Of a stretch of DNA of 64,000 nt, positions 46,216 through 53,892 are shown piece by piece (the first letter of the stretch is position 1; each line of letters opens with the position of its first letter). Both the position numbers and the translations under genes were made by a program. The DNA comes from Fidelibacterota bacterium. Lineage in GTDB: Bacteria; Fidelibacterota; UBA2242; JAFGTP01. The notes below the pieces were generated by a model, which was not told where the DNA came from, made no database searches, and was given only the letters and a program-made list of their open reading frames with translations. The stretch covers positions 54,467-118,466 of the forward strand of contig JAFGTP010000061.1 in the NCBI GenBank assembly GCA_016934035.1. Direction: 5' to 3'.

Positions 46216-46243
46216 AAAAAGTCCCGATGAATCGGGACTTTTT
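46216..46243 (-). terminator. Terminator after the second TonB-dependent receptor
   Basis: Stem AAAAAGTCCCGAT paired with ATCGGGACTTTTT, 13 bp with GA at the tip. It lies 20 bases past the receptor stop on the minus strand, and just before the phosphodiesterase ribosome site. Confidence 0.9.
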
Positions 46244-46262
46244 ATATTCGTTTTATTTAATC

Positions 46263-49064
46263 TTACAGGCCAATGCTCAGACCGACATTGAACCATCTGG
46301 GTGTGCCAAAGAAAACTTCGGCATCATCAGCATCGTGGTCCTTATCAAATCCATTGTAGGCACTGTTGTCCACAGCATCCTGAATGTACATGGCATCCAG
46401 TACGTTGAAGACATGGGCAAAAACCTGAATATTGGTTCTCATCACGTTGAAGGGTAAGGTGTAGTAAGCGTGAATGTCGATTTTTGTATATCCCGGGGCT
46501 TCCCAACTCTGTTTTCTGTCAGCAGAACCGTCATCTCCGATTTCTCTTGAACCCGGATCCCAATCTGAAAAATGGCGGTCATACCAATTGACGACCCCTT
46601 GAATACTGGCGCCTTTGATGGGCATATAGGTAGTTGTAAAAGCTACCATAGTCTGAGGCATATCGCCCACTTTCAGACCTTTGACAGCATAAGTGTATTC
46701 TTCAGTGGTATTGGTTTCATAGTCTCTGTATTTTCCTTCGGCATCACTGTCAAATTCCCACATTCCGTAACCCATTGCACCATCGAATCTCACCTGTTTC
46801 AAAGGTTGATAGGATACTTCAGCTTCAACGCCCATGTGTGTCTGATTTAAACCGGACAGGAAGATAATGTCAGAGTCCTGACTGGAGCCGGCACCTGCCT
46901 GGACGGATTTGGTCATGCTTCTGTTTTTCCATTGGGTATAGTAGAAATTGGCTTTGGCGGCCACTTTTCCGGCAGCTCTTCTGTAATTAACACCAGCTTC
47001 AAAGGAATTGAAGTTTTCGTTTTTTGGATCGCTGGCCAGAGTTCCGGCAGCGTCATCAATGACATCATCCAGGATGGGGGCTTTTTGTACAAAACCAAAG
47101 TTACCGAAAGCATCAAATTCTTCGGTCAGATGGACTATACCGCCACCTTTGACCTGGCCGGCTGTCAGCCAGTCAGAATTCAGTTCCAGTTCGCCGTCAT
47201 CAGTTTCATCATAACCAGGATGGTTTTCGGCTTTCATGAAATGATTCACATGACTGTATTTGATCATGGAATATCCGGCCATACCATAAACACTGTAGAG
47301 CGGTTGTGTATATTCAACCTGACCGAATCCGCCGACCCAGTTGATATTATTGGTAAAAAAGTAATTAATTTCATCGCCTAAACCAACTTTTGCATCTTCG
47401 ATAGAATTGTCAAATTCATTATAGAAGGTTGTGTACCGTGCGTCGCCGGTTGCAGAATTATTATATTTTGCATTAACAGCATATTCACCGCCCAGTAGGT
47501 TTCTGACCTCTCTGGAGTGTACCACTTCTGCAGTTCTCCAGTCGACACCCACCTGAGCTGTGAGGTCATCATTGATTTTGTAGTTCAGTTTGGAAATGGC
47601 GCCAACGGTCCATTGCCGGTTGGTACTGTTCCTGAGGTAACCCACGGATTCACCTTCGGGTTTGACAGCATTTTTTCTGGAAAGACCACTTTGGTTCATT
47701 GCTATTGTGGCATTCCAGTCAACAATTCTTGTGGGTTCAGAAGCATAATCCCAAATCATATCACCAAAAGTGCCGGTACCACCACCGGAACCGCCTGAAA
47801 AATAAGCGACTGTTGATAATCTCAGTTTATCATTGATGGTGCTGTACCAGTTCAGATTAATCTGGGGTTTATGGTAATAGTTTTCGATTTCATTGAGGAA
47901 GTCTGACGCAAACCGGTCTACTTTCTTTTCACCGTACATGTAGAAATATTCTTTGGTCTTGATATCGGAATCAATTTTATTCCAGTTTTCGTTGTAATTC
48001 AGACCGCTTTTGGATTCTTTGTATTTCGTCAAAGCTGCTTCGTCGTAATCGTCAAGATCCTTGGCAAAATCATGGCTGTAGGCAGCAATATTTTGTTTAT
48101 ATCGATTCTGGCCATGTCTTTGGGGTGCACCAAGGGCATAGAATTCCAGCCTGTTTTTGGTGTTGATGTTATAGGCAGCGCCAAAATAGTAAGCCCAGGC
48201 ATCAGTCCAGGCTTTGTCTACGATACCGTCTCCGGTTTTTCTGACAACAGTGGCACTGAACGCAAATTTGTCATTGATCAGACCGGTATTGTAATTCAAT
48301 GTGCTTTTCAGGAAAGCACCGCTGCCAAATTCCTGTTTGAATTTACCACCCTGTTTCAAAGCAGCTGGATCAGTAATGATATTCATGGAACCACCGATTG
48401 AGGGAGTGGCCAGGTTGACAGCACTGAGTCCTCTCTGTAACTGGATAGATGATGTGGCATCGGCTACACCATCCCAGTTTGACCAGTAGACCCAACCGTT
48501 TTCCATATCATTGACCGGAACACCGTTGATCATGATACTGACATTTCTCTGGTTGAATCCACGAATATTAATTCTGGAATCACCGGCTCCGCCGCCGGCA
48601 TTGGTTGCATAGACTGATGGCGTTGTATTCAGGATCAGCGGAATATCCTGGGAACCCAGGCGAATTTGCATGTCCTGTTTTTCAATATTAGTATAGGCCA
48701 CCGGAGTTTCCCGGGTCGCTCTGGAAGCCAGTACTTCTAGGGCACTCAATTCCAAAGTGGTTCTGGAAAGTTCAATATTAACTGTAACATCTCCAGAATT
48801 TACCGTTACCATTTTTTCTACTTTTCCGTATCCCATGAAAGAAACCATCATACGGTATTCTCCATTTGGAACATTTTCAATGGCATAATTTCCGGATAAA
48901 TCTGTAGCAGCGCCGTAAATTGTACCCACAAGGATAACATCAGCACCCTGAATGTTTTCTCCGTTTTCAGCATCTGTGACCAATCCTTTGATTGTGCCGC
49001 TTTGAGCCAGCAACAGGCAAGGAACCAGTAGCAGTGCGATTACCATACTCTTCAATAACTTCAT
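46263..49064 (-). CDS. TonB-dependent receptor with carboxypeptidase-regulatory-like domain
   Basis: A 933-residue protein. Signal peptide to about residue 20 (LLLAQ). N-terminal beta-sandwich (about 22-105: GTIKGLVTDAENGENIQGAD, VPNGEYRMMVSFMGYG), plug domain (about 110-230: RETPVAYTNIEKQDM, INIRGFNQRNVSIMINGVPV, GLSAVNLATPSIGGSMNIITD) and a large barrel ending with PRWFNVGLSIGL. The ATG has the strong ribosome site AAGGAGGTG. No SusD-like partner is present, so it is not a canonical SusCD pair. The cargo is unknown; the phosphodiesterase just downstream is a possible functional partner. Confidence 0.92.
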   Translation of the reverse strand: MKLLKSMVIALLLVPCLLLAQSGTIKGLVTDAENGENIQGADVILVGTIYGAATDLSGNYAIENVPNGEYRMMVSFMGYGKVEKMVTVNSGDVTVNIELSRTTLELSALEVLASRATRETPVAYTNIEKQDMQIRLGSQDIPLILNTTPSVYATNAGGGAGDSRINIRGFNQRNVSIMINGVPVNDMENGWVYWSNWDGVADATSSIQLQRGLSAVNLATPSIGGSMNIITDPAALKQGGKFKQEFGSGAFLKSTLNYNTGLINDKFAFSATVVRKTGDGIVDKAWTDAWAYYFGAAYNINTKNRLEFYALGAPQRHGQNRYKQNIAAYSHDFAKDLDDYDEAALTKYKESKSGLNYNENWNKIDSDIKTKEYFYMYGEKKVDRFASDFLNEIENYYHKPQINLNWYSTINDKLRLSTVAYFSGGSGGGTGTFGDMIWDYASEPTRIVDWNATIAMNQSGLSRKNAVKPEGESVGYLRNSTNRQWTVGAISKLNYKINDDLTAQVGVDWRTAEVVHSREVRNLLGGEYAVNAKYNNSATGDARYTTFYNEFDNSIEDAKVGLGDEINYFFTNNINWVGGFGQVEYTQPLYSVYGMAGYSMIKYSHVNHFMKAENHPGYDETDDGELELNSDWLTAGQVKGGGIVHLTEEFDAFGNFGFVQKAPILDDVIDDAAGTLASDPKNENFNSFEAGVNYRRAAGKVAAKANFYYTQWKNRSMTKSVQAGAGSSQDSDIIFLSGLNQTHMGVEAEVSYQPLKQVRFDGAMGYGMWEFDSDAEGKYRDYETNTTEEYTYAVKGLKVGDMPQTMVAFTTTYMPIKGASIQGVVNWYDRHFSDWDPGSREIGDDGSADRKQSWEAPGYTKIDIHAYYTLPFNVMRTNIQVFAHVFNVLDAMYIQDAVDNSAYNGFDKDHDADDAEVFFGTPRWFNVGLSIGL

Positions 49065-49420
49065 TAAACACCTCCTTTTGGTTTATTAGAACATCTATTT
49101 CATATCCTGTAAATTTATGATTTGTTTTCTCCAGTACATAATTAATTTCCATTAAAGAATAAGTTAAGATTATGTATAGATAATTTTGTAAAAATAATAT
49201 TTATAGTTTGACGAGGCATAACGAATGATTCTGTTTAAATTCAGCACTATATTTGAACATGACATTAAACCTTATTACATTAATTTTATAAAATCAATGA
49301 TTTTTGCAAAAAGTTTCTTAAAAATATTTTGTATAAAAATTATACAAATTGACTAAATCTTTTATAATTTATACCGAATAATAGATTATATATCTCAATG
49401 GATGAGTAGAAAAAAAGAAT
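49065..49420. other. AT-rich divergent intergenic region
   Basis: This 356-bp stretch separates the TonB receptor from the PAS kinase. It holds the receptor's strong ribosome site at its left end, a near copy of the 16-base promoter element (TGTAAAAATAATATTT, 49187-49202, one mismatch) with no recognisable -24 box at the expected place, and a perfect inverted repeat at 49328-49348. No credible coding sequence is seen. Confidence 0.7.
49328..49348. promoter_or_regulatory. Inverted repeat upstream of the PAS kinase gene
   Basis: Arms TTTGTATAA and TTATACAAA flank AAA; all nine pairs match. It lies 73-93 bases before the kinase ATG. The half-site TTATACAAA occurs again at 52292-52300, ahead of the pseudo-receiver gene, suggesting a shared regulator, possibly the NtrC-type protein encoded in this pair. 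Confidence 0.55.
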
Positions 49421-50656
49421 ATGGTAAAACAAATTAGCGATAATCAATTTAAAGAAATTGAGTTTCATCTTCACAAACTGGATAATTTGTTAGCAAACAT
49501 ACCTGAAACACAAGCCAATGACCAGCGTGATTCAGGGCGGTGCGAGTTTCCTGGTTTTGTGTTGAAATTTCTTTATGAGAGTGAAAATTTTGTCCTTCTG
49601 GAAACAGTTGGAAACCTTTCCGAGTACTTTGCAGTTTCTCAAAATGCCGGCTTTGATTTTCTTCTTTCAATAATGCCCGAAAGGGACAAAATACTTTTTG
49701 CAAAGCACCTTCGGGATTCCCTTCAAAATAACACTAAATCCCGCAATGACTACAGATTTTTAAAAGAAGACGGGACAATCGTCTGGTTTGATGTTTCAAT
49801 GAAGCCGGAAAACGAAAAATCCCAAAAAATCACCCTTATTTTTATTGAGAATACTGAAAAAAAAGAATTAGAGGAGCGAGAACGTATTGTTAACGAGTTG
49901 GATAAATCCGCCTCTTTGAAATCCCTTGTTTCCTGTATCGCCCATGAAATCAATAACCCCAATCATAATATTATGCAGAACATTTCTCTTTTGGAAAACG
50001 GATGGCCGGACATCATCGAAGCACTTGATCAACTGGCAGAAGAAAAGGGCGATTTTAAAATAAAAAATGTGCAGTATTCCAAAATCAGAGAGTATTTGAC
50101 AACCCTGATTGAGAAAATTCTTGGCAGCAGTCGGCAAATCAAAGACATCATCGATGATTTGAGGACCTTTTCACAAAAATCGCAAAATATGATGGGAGAT
50201 GAAATCAATCTTAATAAACTGGTGGAAAAAACAATCGACCTGGTTCGAACCCAGATTAACAGTGCAACGGGAAATTTTAAAGTGCTCTATTCGCCAGAAA
50301 TGGTCCATATTCTGGGAAATTATAATCAATTGCAGCAGGTCCTGATTAACCTGATCCATAACAGCATGAATGCATTAACTGACTACAATCAGGAAATTAA
50401 AATTTTTACTTTCTTCAATAAAGAAGAACGATTTGTTGGCGTTGGTGTATCCGATAGGGGCAAAGGAATACCCAAAGAACAATTAAAATCCATTTTTAAC
50501 CATTTCCAAAATATAAAAACTGGCAGCAATGGCTTAGGACTACCCATATCCAGGGAAATTATTGATTTTCATAATGGCGAAATATCCATCAATTCAAGCC
50601 TTGGCGAGGGAACAACAGTGGTTTTTAAATTGCCTGCAAAACCCAGGAGAAAATAA
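49421..50656 (+). CDS. Soluble PAS-domain histidine kinase
   Basis: A 411-residue kinase without membrane segments. N-terminal helical region (1-45), a PAS domain (about 50-155: DYRFLKEDGTIVWFDVSMKPE), then HisKA with SCIAHEINNPNHNIMQNI (His175) and a long helical DHp region, and an ATPase domain (about 260-405; N box LIHNSMNAL, DRGKGIP, GSNGLGLPI). The sequence HEINNPNHNI is a known variation of the HEINNPL box. The ATP lid is short. It lies 2 bases before the NtrC-type regulator gene and should be its partner. Confidence 0.93.
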   Translation: MVKQISDNQFKEIEFHLHKLDNLLANIPETQANDQRDSGRCEFPGFVLKFLYESENFVLLETVGNLSEYFAVSQNAGFDFLLSIMPERDKILFAKHLRDSLQNNTKSRNDYRFLKEDGTIVWFDVSMKPENEKSQKITLIFIENTEKKELEERERIVNELDKSASLKSLVSCIAHEINNPNHNIMQNISLLENGWPDIIEALDQLAEEKGDFKIKNVQYSKIREYLTTLIEKILGSSRQIKDIIDDLRTFSQKSQNMMGDEINLNKLVEKTIDLVRTQINSATGNFKVLYSPEMVHILGNYNQLQQVLINLIHNSMNALTDYNQEIKIFTFFNKEERFVGVGVSDRGKGIPKEQLKSIFNHFQNIKTGSNGLGLPISREIIDFHNGEISINSSLGEGTTVVFKLPAKPRRK

Positions 50657-50658
50657 TA

Positions 50659-52047
50659 ATGGAAGCATCATTATACCCTAAATACCCGATTTTAATCGCT
50701 GACGATGTGCTGGATATTGTCCTGACAACAGAAGCGGTGCTGCAATTCAATAATATTACTAATACAATTACAACTACCGACAGCCGTGAAGTAATGGGCA
50801 TTTTAAATGACACCAAAGTTTCTGCTGTAATTCTTGATCTGGTAATGCCTCATGTGTCAGGAAAAGACCTGCTTCGTCAGATTAATCTGAAATATCCCGA
50901 GATTCCTGTGGTCATTGTGACCGGAATGAACGATATGGAAAATGTGGTAGAATGTATCAAGTTGGGTGCTTATGATTATCTGATCAAACCGGTGGAAAAC
51001 ACCCGCCTGATTAATGTCGTAGAAAGAGCCGTCAAATTGTCTGATATGTCCAAGGAAATCTCTTTTTATAACAATGAACCCGAACATGATAGACTGGAAA
51101 ATCCAGATAATTTTGCCAATATCATCACAAAAAATAAAGATATGCTGAGTTTGTTTTCCTATGCCGAGGCCATCGCTGCTTCCAATCAACCGGTACTCAT
51201 CACCGGAGAAAGCGGAACCGGCAAGGGAGAAATTGCCAGAGCAATTCATATGTGTGGAAGCAGGACGGGAAATATGGTGTCTGTTGCCATAGCCGGATTG
51301 GATGACACAATGTTTTCGGATACCCTGTTTGGACACAAAAAAGGGGCCTTCACCGGAGCCCTCAACGACCGTGAAGGACTGGTAAGAAAAGCGGAAGGGG
51401 GCACCTTGTTTCTGGATGAAATCGGGGACCTGGAATTTCAAAGCCAGGTAAAATTGCTACAGTTGATCCAAGAGAGAGAATATCTCCCTTTGGGTACGGA
51501 CAATCCGGAAAAGGCCAATGTTCGCATCATCTGCGCCACCAATGTGAACATTCGAAAATCAGAAAAATTTCGCAAAGACCTCTATCATCGACTCAATACT
51601 CATCATATCCACTTAACCCCTCTCAAAGAGAGAAAAGAGGATATTCCTTTATTGCTGGAACATTTTCTGGCCCAGGCGGCCAAAGAGATGAATAAAAAAG
51701 TACCCAATTATCCTCCGGAACTGATCAGTTTGCTGAATAATTATGATTTTCCGGGTAATATTAGGGAATTACGTGCAATTGTATACGATGCCATGGCTGA
51801 ACATAAATCCAAAACCTTGAGCATGAAAACTTTTTTGAAAAAAATTGGCGCCGGCCAGGATTATTCCCCCAAAGAATTGCGTGACCAACAGGTTGACCTC
51901 AGCAAATGGGAAGTACTACCCAAAATGGAGGACCTCAAAGCACTGCTGGTGGAAGAAGCGCATCGCAGGACTGGTGGTAATCAGTCTCTGGCTGCTAAAC
52001 TGATTGATGTCAGTCGATCGACCTTTATTAAATATCTAAAACAATAG
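50659..52047 (+). CDS. NtrC-family sigma-54-dependent response regulator
   Basis: A 462-residue activator. Receiver (1-120; DD in IADDVLD near residue 13, phospho-acceptor Asp60 in VILDLVMP, YLIKPVE). AAA+ domain (about 150-385; GESGTGKG, canonical GAFTGA loop, LFLDEIGDL). C-terminal Fis-type helix-turn-helix (NQSLAAKLIDVSRSTFIKYL). Ribosome site AGGAGA precedes the ATG, and a strong terminator follows the stop. It is a good candidate activator of the pseudo-receiver gene, which has a sigma-54-like promoter 310 bases downstream. Confidence 0.95.
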   Translation: MEASLYPKYPILIADDVLDIVLTTEAVLQFNNITNTITTTDSREVMGILNDTKVSAVILDLVMPHVSGKDLLRQINLKYPEIPVVIVTGMNDMENVVECIKLGAYDYLIKPVENTRLINVVERAVKLSDMSKEISFYNNEPEHDRLENPDNFANIITKNKDMLSLFSYAEAIAASNQPVLITGESGTGKGEIARAIHMCGSRTGNMVSVAIAGLDDTMFSDTLFGHKKGAFTGALNDREGLVRKAEGGTLFLDEIGDLEFQSQVKLLQLIQEREYLPLGTDNPEKANVRIICATNVNIRKSEKFRKDLYHRLNTHHIHLTPLKERKEDIPLLLEHFLAQAAKEMNKKVPNYPPELISLLNNYDFPGNIRELRAIVYDAMAEHKSKTLSMKTFLKKIGAGQDYSPKELRDQQVDLSKWEVLPKMEDLKALLVEEAHRRTGGNQSLAAKLIDVSRSTFIKYLKQ

Positions 52048-52070
52048 ATCAATTTTTATTGATGGCCTGA

Positions 52071-52108
52071 AGTGCAGATACACATCATTGTATCTGCACT
52101 TTTTTTTA
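52071..52108 (+). terminator. Strong Rho-independent terminator after the kinase/NtrC pair
   Basis: Perfect 12-bp arms AGTGCAGATACA and TGTATCTGCACT with loop CATCAT, followed directly by seven T. It lies 24 bases past the regulator stop and isolates the pair from the downstream pseudo-receiver gene. Confidence 0.93.
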
Positions 52109-52291
52109 TACTTTCAAACCCTTGTCTGAATTTAAATCAATGTTTCAAATTTTATCAGTGGATTATGGTGCTTGAATTTCCGGAAATTTCCTTCAGGCGT
52201 TGTACTTTCATTACGAAATATTATGAAGTTTACTGTATTTTATTCTTTTATAAATAATTTCTTAATCAATATCAAAATTATTGCCTGAATA

Positions 52292-52316
52292 TTATACAAA
52301 ATAGATGTCCTGTATA
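52292..52316. promoter_or_regulatory. Half-site pair upstream of the pseudo-receiver promoter
   Basis: TTATACAAA (52292-52300) repeats one arm of the palindrome at 49328-49348. An inverted TGTATA (52311-52316) lies 12 bases on. Centred about 55 bases before the sigma-54-like -24 box, it could be the enhancer of an NtrC-type activator. Confidence 0.45.
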
Positions 52317-52334
52317 CTTATATAGTTAAACAAT

Positions 52335-52374
52335 TGTAAAAACAATATTTATGGAATATGGCACACCCCTTGAA
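52335..52374 (+). promoter_or_regulatory. Sigma-54-like promoter of the pseudo-receiver gene with upstream 16-mer
   Basis: TGTAAAAACAATATTT (52335-52350), 8 bases, then TGGCACACCCCTTGAA (52359-52374). The -24 box TGGCAC is consensus; the -12 box is TTGA instead of TTGC. Predicted transcription start near 52385, before the AAGGA at 52402 and the ATG at 52418. The 16-mer and its spacing are the same as at 31639-31662. Confidence 0.65.
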
Positions 52375-52417
52375 TTATTTAGTTAAAAAAATATTTGAAA
52401 TAAGGAATTGTGATAAA

Positions 52418-52762
52418 ATGAAAAATATGATATTAGCCTCAAAAGATTCTCTGTTTTTAGTAAACAACGCATTGTTCTTTAAGAAATTTGGTTACAATGT
52501 GATTCATGCCAATGATTTTATGCATGCTATGAACAATATCAAAACATTGGCTGATACCAACGAAAAGGTCAATATCCTGATCATAAAATCCAGGGAATTT
52601 AACGAGGATGACCACTATTTTTTAAATAAAATTTTTCAGATTGACAGAAATATTATGGTTTTTATTCTTGCCAATAGACAATTGGCAGAGAATGATAAAA
52701 TTCATTTTCTGGATTACAATTCATCACCAATGGAGATCATCGAAAACCTGAATAAAAAATAA
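52418..52762 (+). CDS. Degenerate receiver-like (pseudo-receiver) protein
   Basis: A 114-residue protein with the layout of a receiver domain: MILASKDSLFLVNNALFFKKFGYNVIHAN, VNILIIKSREFNEDD, FILANRQ and a late FLDYNSSPMEIIENL. The phospho-acceptor Asp is replaced by Lys57/Ser58 (IIKSRE), the N-terminal acidic pair is reduced (SKDS), and the conserved Lys of the KPF motif is missing. It is thus probably not phosphorylated by the normal route. An upstream ATG in frame (52358) lies inside the sigma-54-like promoter and was rejected; 52418 has AAGGA 11 bases upstream. Likely controlled by the adjacent NtrC-type regulator. Confidence 0.65.
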   Translation: MKNMILASKDSLFLVNNALFFKKFGYNVIHANDFMHAMNNIKTLADTNEKVNILIIKSREFNEDDHYFLNKIFQIDRNIMVFILANRQLAENDKIHFLDYNSSPMEIIENLNKK

Positions 52763-52801
52763 CATTTTCTTCATACATACTCCTCCTTTTTAATCACACT
52801 C

Positions 52802-52836
52802 CAGGCCGGGTACTCTCCTCTCCGGCCTGATTTTTT
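52802..52836 (+). terminator. Terminator after the pseudo-receiver gene
   Basis: GC-rich stem CAGGCCGG paired with CCGGCCTG (12-base loop), followed by ATTTTTT. It lies 40 bases past the stop and abuts the convergent proline dehydrogenase stop. Confidence 0.9.
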
Positions 52837-53746
52837 ATGGACGAAAAAATTTGAAGAAGTCCTTGAAAATATAACCTGCTATGCTTGGATTTTCTTTTAG
52901 TCGGCGCATGCTGTAAGGATACCAGTCTTGGCCAAAAGGAACATAATATCTGACCCTGTGGCCTTCCGCCAGGAGTTTTTGCATAGTCTTTTTCACCGGA
53001 ACGCCCAGCAAGGCCTGAAATTCATATTTTTCTTTTGCGATATCGTTGTTTTTGAGATAGGCTTCGCATGTATTTATGAGTTCAATATCATGGGTTGCGA
53101 TGGCGACAAAAGTATCGTTGTCGAGGCATAATTTGACCAAATTGAAATAATTTTGTCTGACTGCCTCCTTATCTTTTATGCTAATATCTTCGGGTTCTCG
53201 GTATATCCCCTTGCAAATACGCAGGTTTGTGGGGCCGTCAAAGATCATCTCTTTGATATCTTTTTCCGATCGGTAAAGATAGGCCTGGATAACCGTGCCG
53301 ACATTTTCGTACTCGTCCCTGGCCCGGCGGTAAAAGCCGATTGTCTGATCTGTCCAGGGTGAATCTTCCATATCAATTCTAATGAATAGATGCAGTTCCT
53401 TGGCTTTCATCAAAATCTGATGAAAATTTTCCCAGGCTTTTTCCACATCATGGGTCAATCCCAATTGACTGAGTTTGATGGAAATTCCGGACAGCAGACC
53501 GGCGTCTTTTATTTTTTGAAGCAAGGTCAGGTAGGACTGCACTGGCTTTTGGGCAGCCTTAGTGTCGCCTATATTTTCACCCAGTATATCAGCGGTCGTT
53601 AAAAATCCTTCCTCATTAAGTTTTTTTATCTCAATCGTTGCTTCATCCAATGTTTTGCCGGCAATATATTTCCGGGCAATTAAACCCACCAGCATTCGTG
53701 GCATGAACGGAACGAGGGTGGTCAGAAAATTATTAAACCATTTCAT
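52835..53746 (-). CDS. Proline dehydrogenase
   Basis: A 303-residue monofunctional proline dehydrogenase (FAD-dependent, oxidises L-proline to pyrroline-5-carboxylate). Family motifs: ISIKLSQLGLTHD, IRIDMEDSPWTDQTI, VIQAYLYRSEKD, LRICKGIYREPEDI, VAIATHDIELI, FQALLGVP, and the substrate-binding RVRYYVPFGQDWYPYSMRRLKEN (in two pieces over residues 263-287). No P5C dehydrogenase lies next to it. The frame opens at an ATG at 53761, but GGAG within that codon region serves the ATG at 53746. It is divergent from the unusual kinase gene. Confidence 0.95.
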   Translation of the reverse strand: MKWFNNFLTTLVPFMPRMLVGLIARKYIAGKTLDEATIEIKKLNEEGFLTTADILGENIGDTKAAQKPVQSYLTLLQKIKDAGLLSGISIKLSQLGLTHDVEKAWENFHQILMKAKELHLFIRIDMEDSPWTDQTIGFYRRARDEYENVGTVIQAYLYRSEKDIKEMIFDGPTNLRICKGIYREPEDISIKDKEAVRQNYFNLVKLCLDNDTFVAIATHDIELINTCEAYLKNNDIAKEKYEFQALLGVPVKKTMQKLLAEGHRVRYYVPFGQDWYPYSMRRLKENPSIAGYIFKDFFKFFRP

Positions 53747-53892
53747 TGTTTTTTTCTCCATCTGTTTTTAATAAAAAAATAATAGAAATAATATTAGACA
53801 ATTAAAAGTTTTTCATCGAAAAATTGAAAAATGAAAATCTGACTCCTATATTCAAAATTGTTGTTTTATTTGTAAATAGGAATGCCTGGTTT

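Noticed and set aside
46263..49064. SusC/SusD-type polysaccharide utilisation locus
   Set aside because: The TonB-dependent receptor has the N-terminal extension, but no SusD-like lipoprotein or glycoside hydrolase lies next to it.
52072..52257. A 61-codon open frame between the NtrC-type regulator and pseudo-receiver genes
   Set aside because: It starts inside the terminator hairpin, has no ribosome site and no recognisable protein pattern.
52358..52417. In-frame ATG at 52358 as the start of the pseudo-receiver gene
   Set aside because: This ATG lies inside the sigma-54-like -24 box and has no ribosome site; the ATG at 52418 has AAGGA and begins the receiver-like fold.
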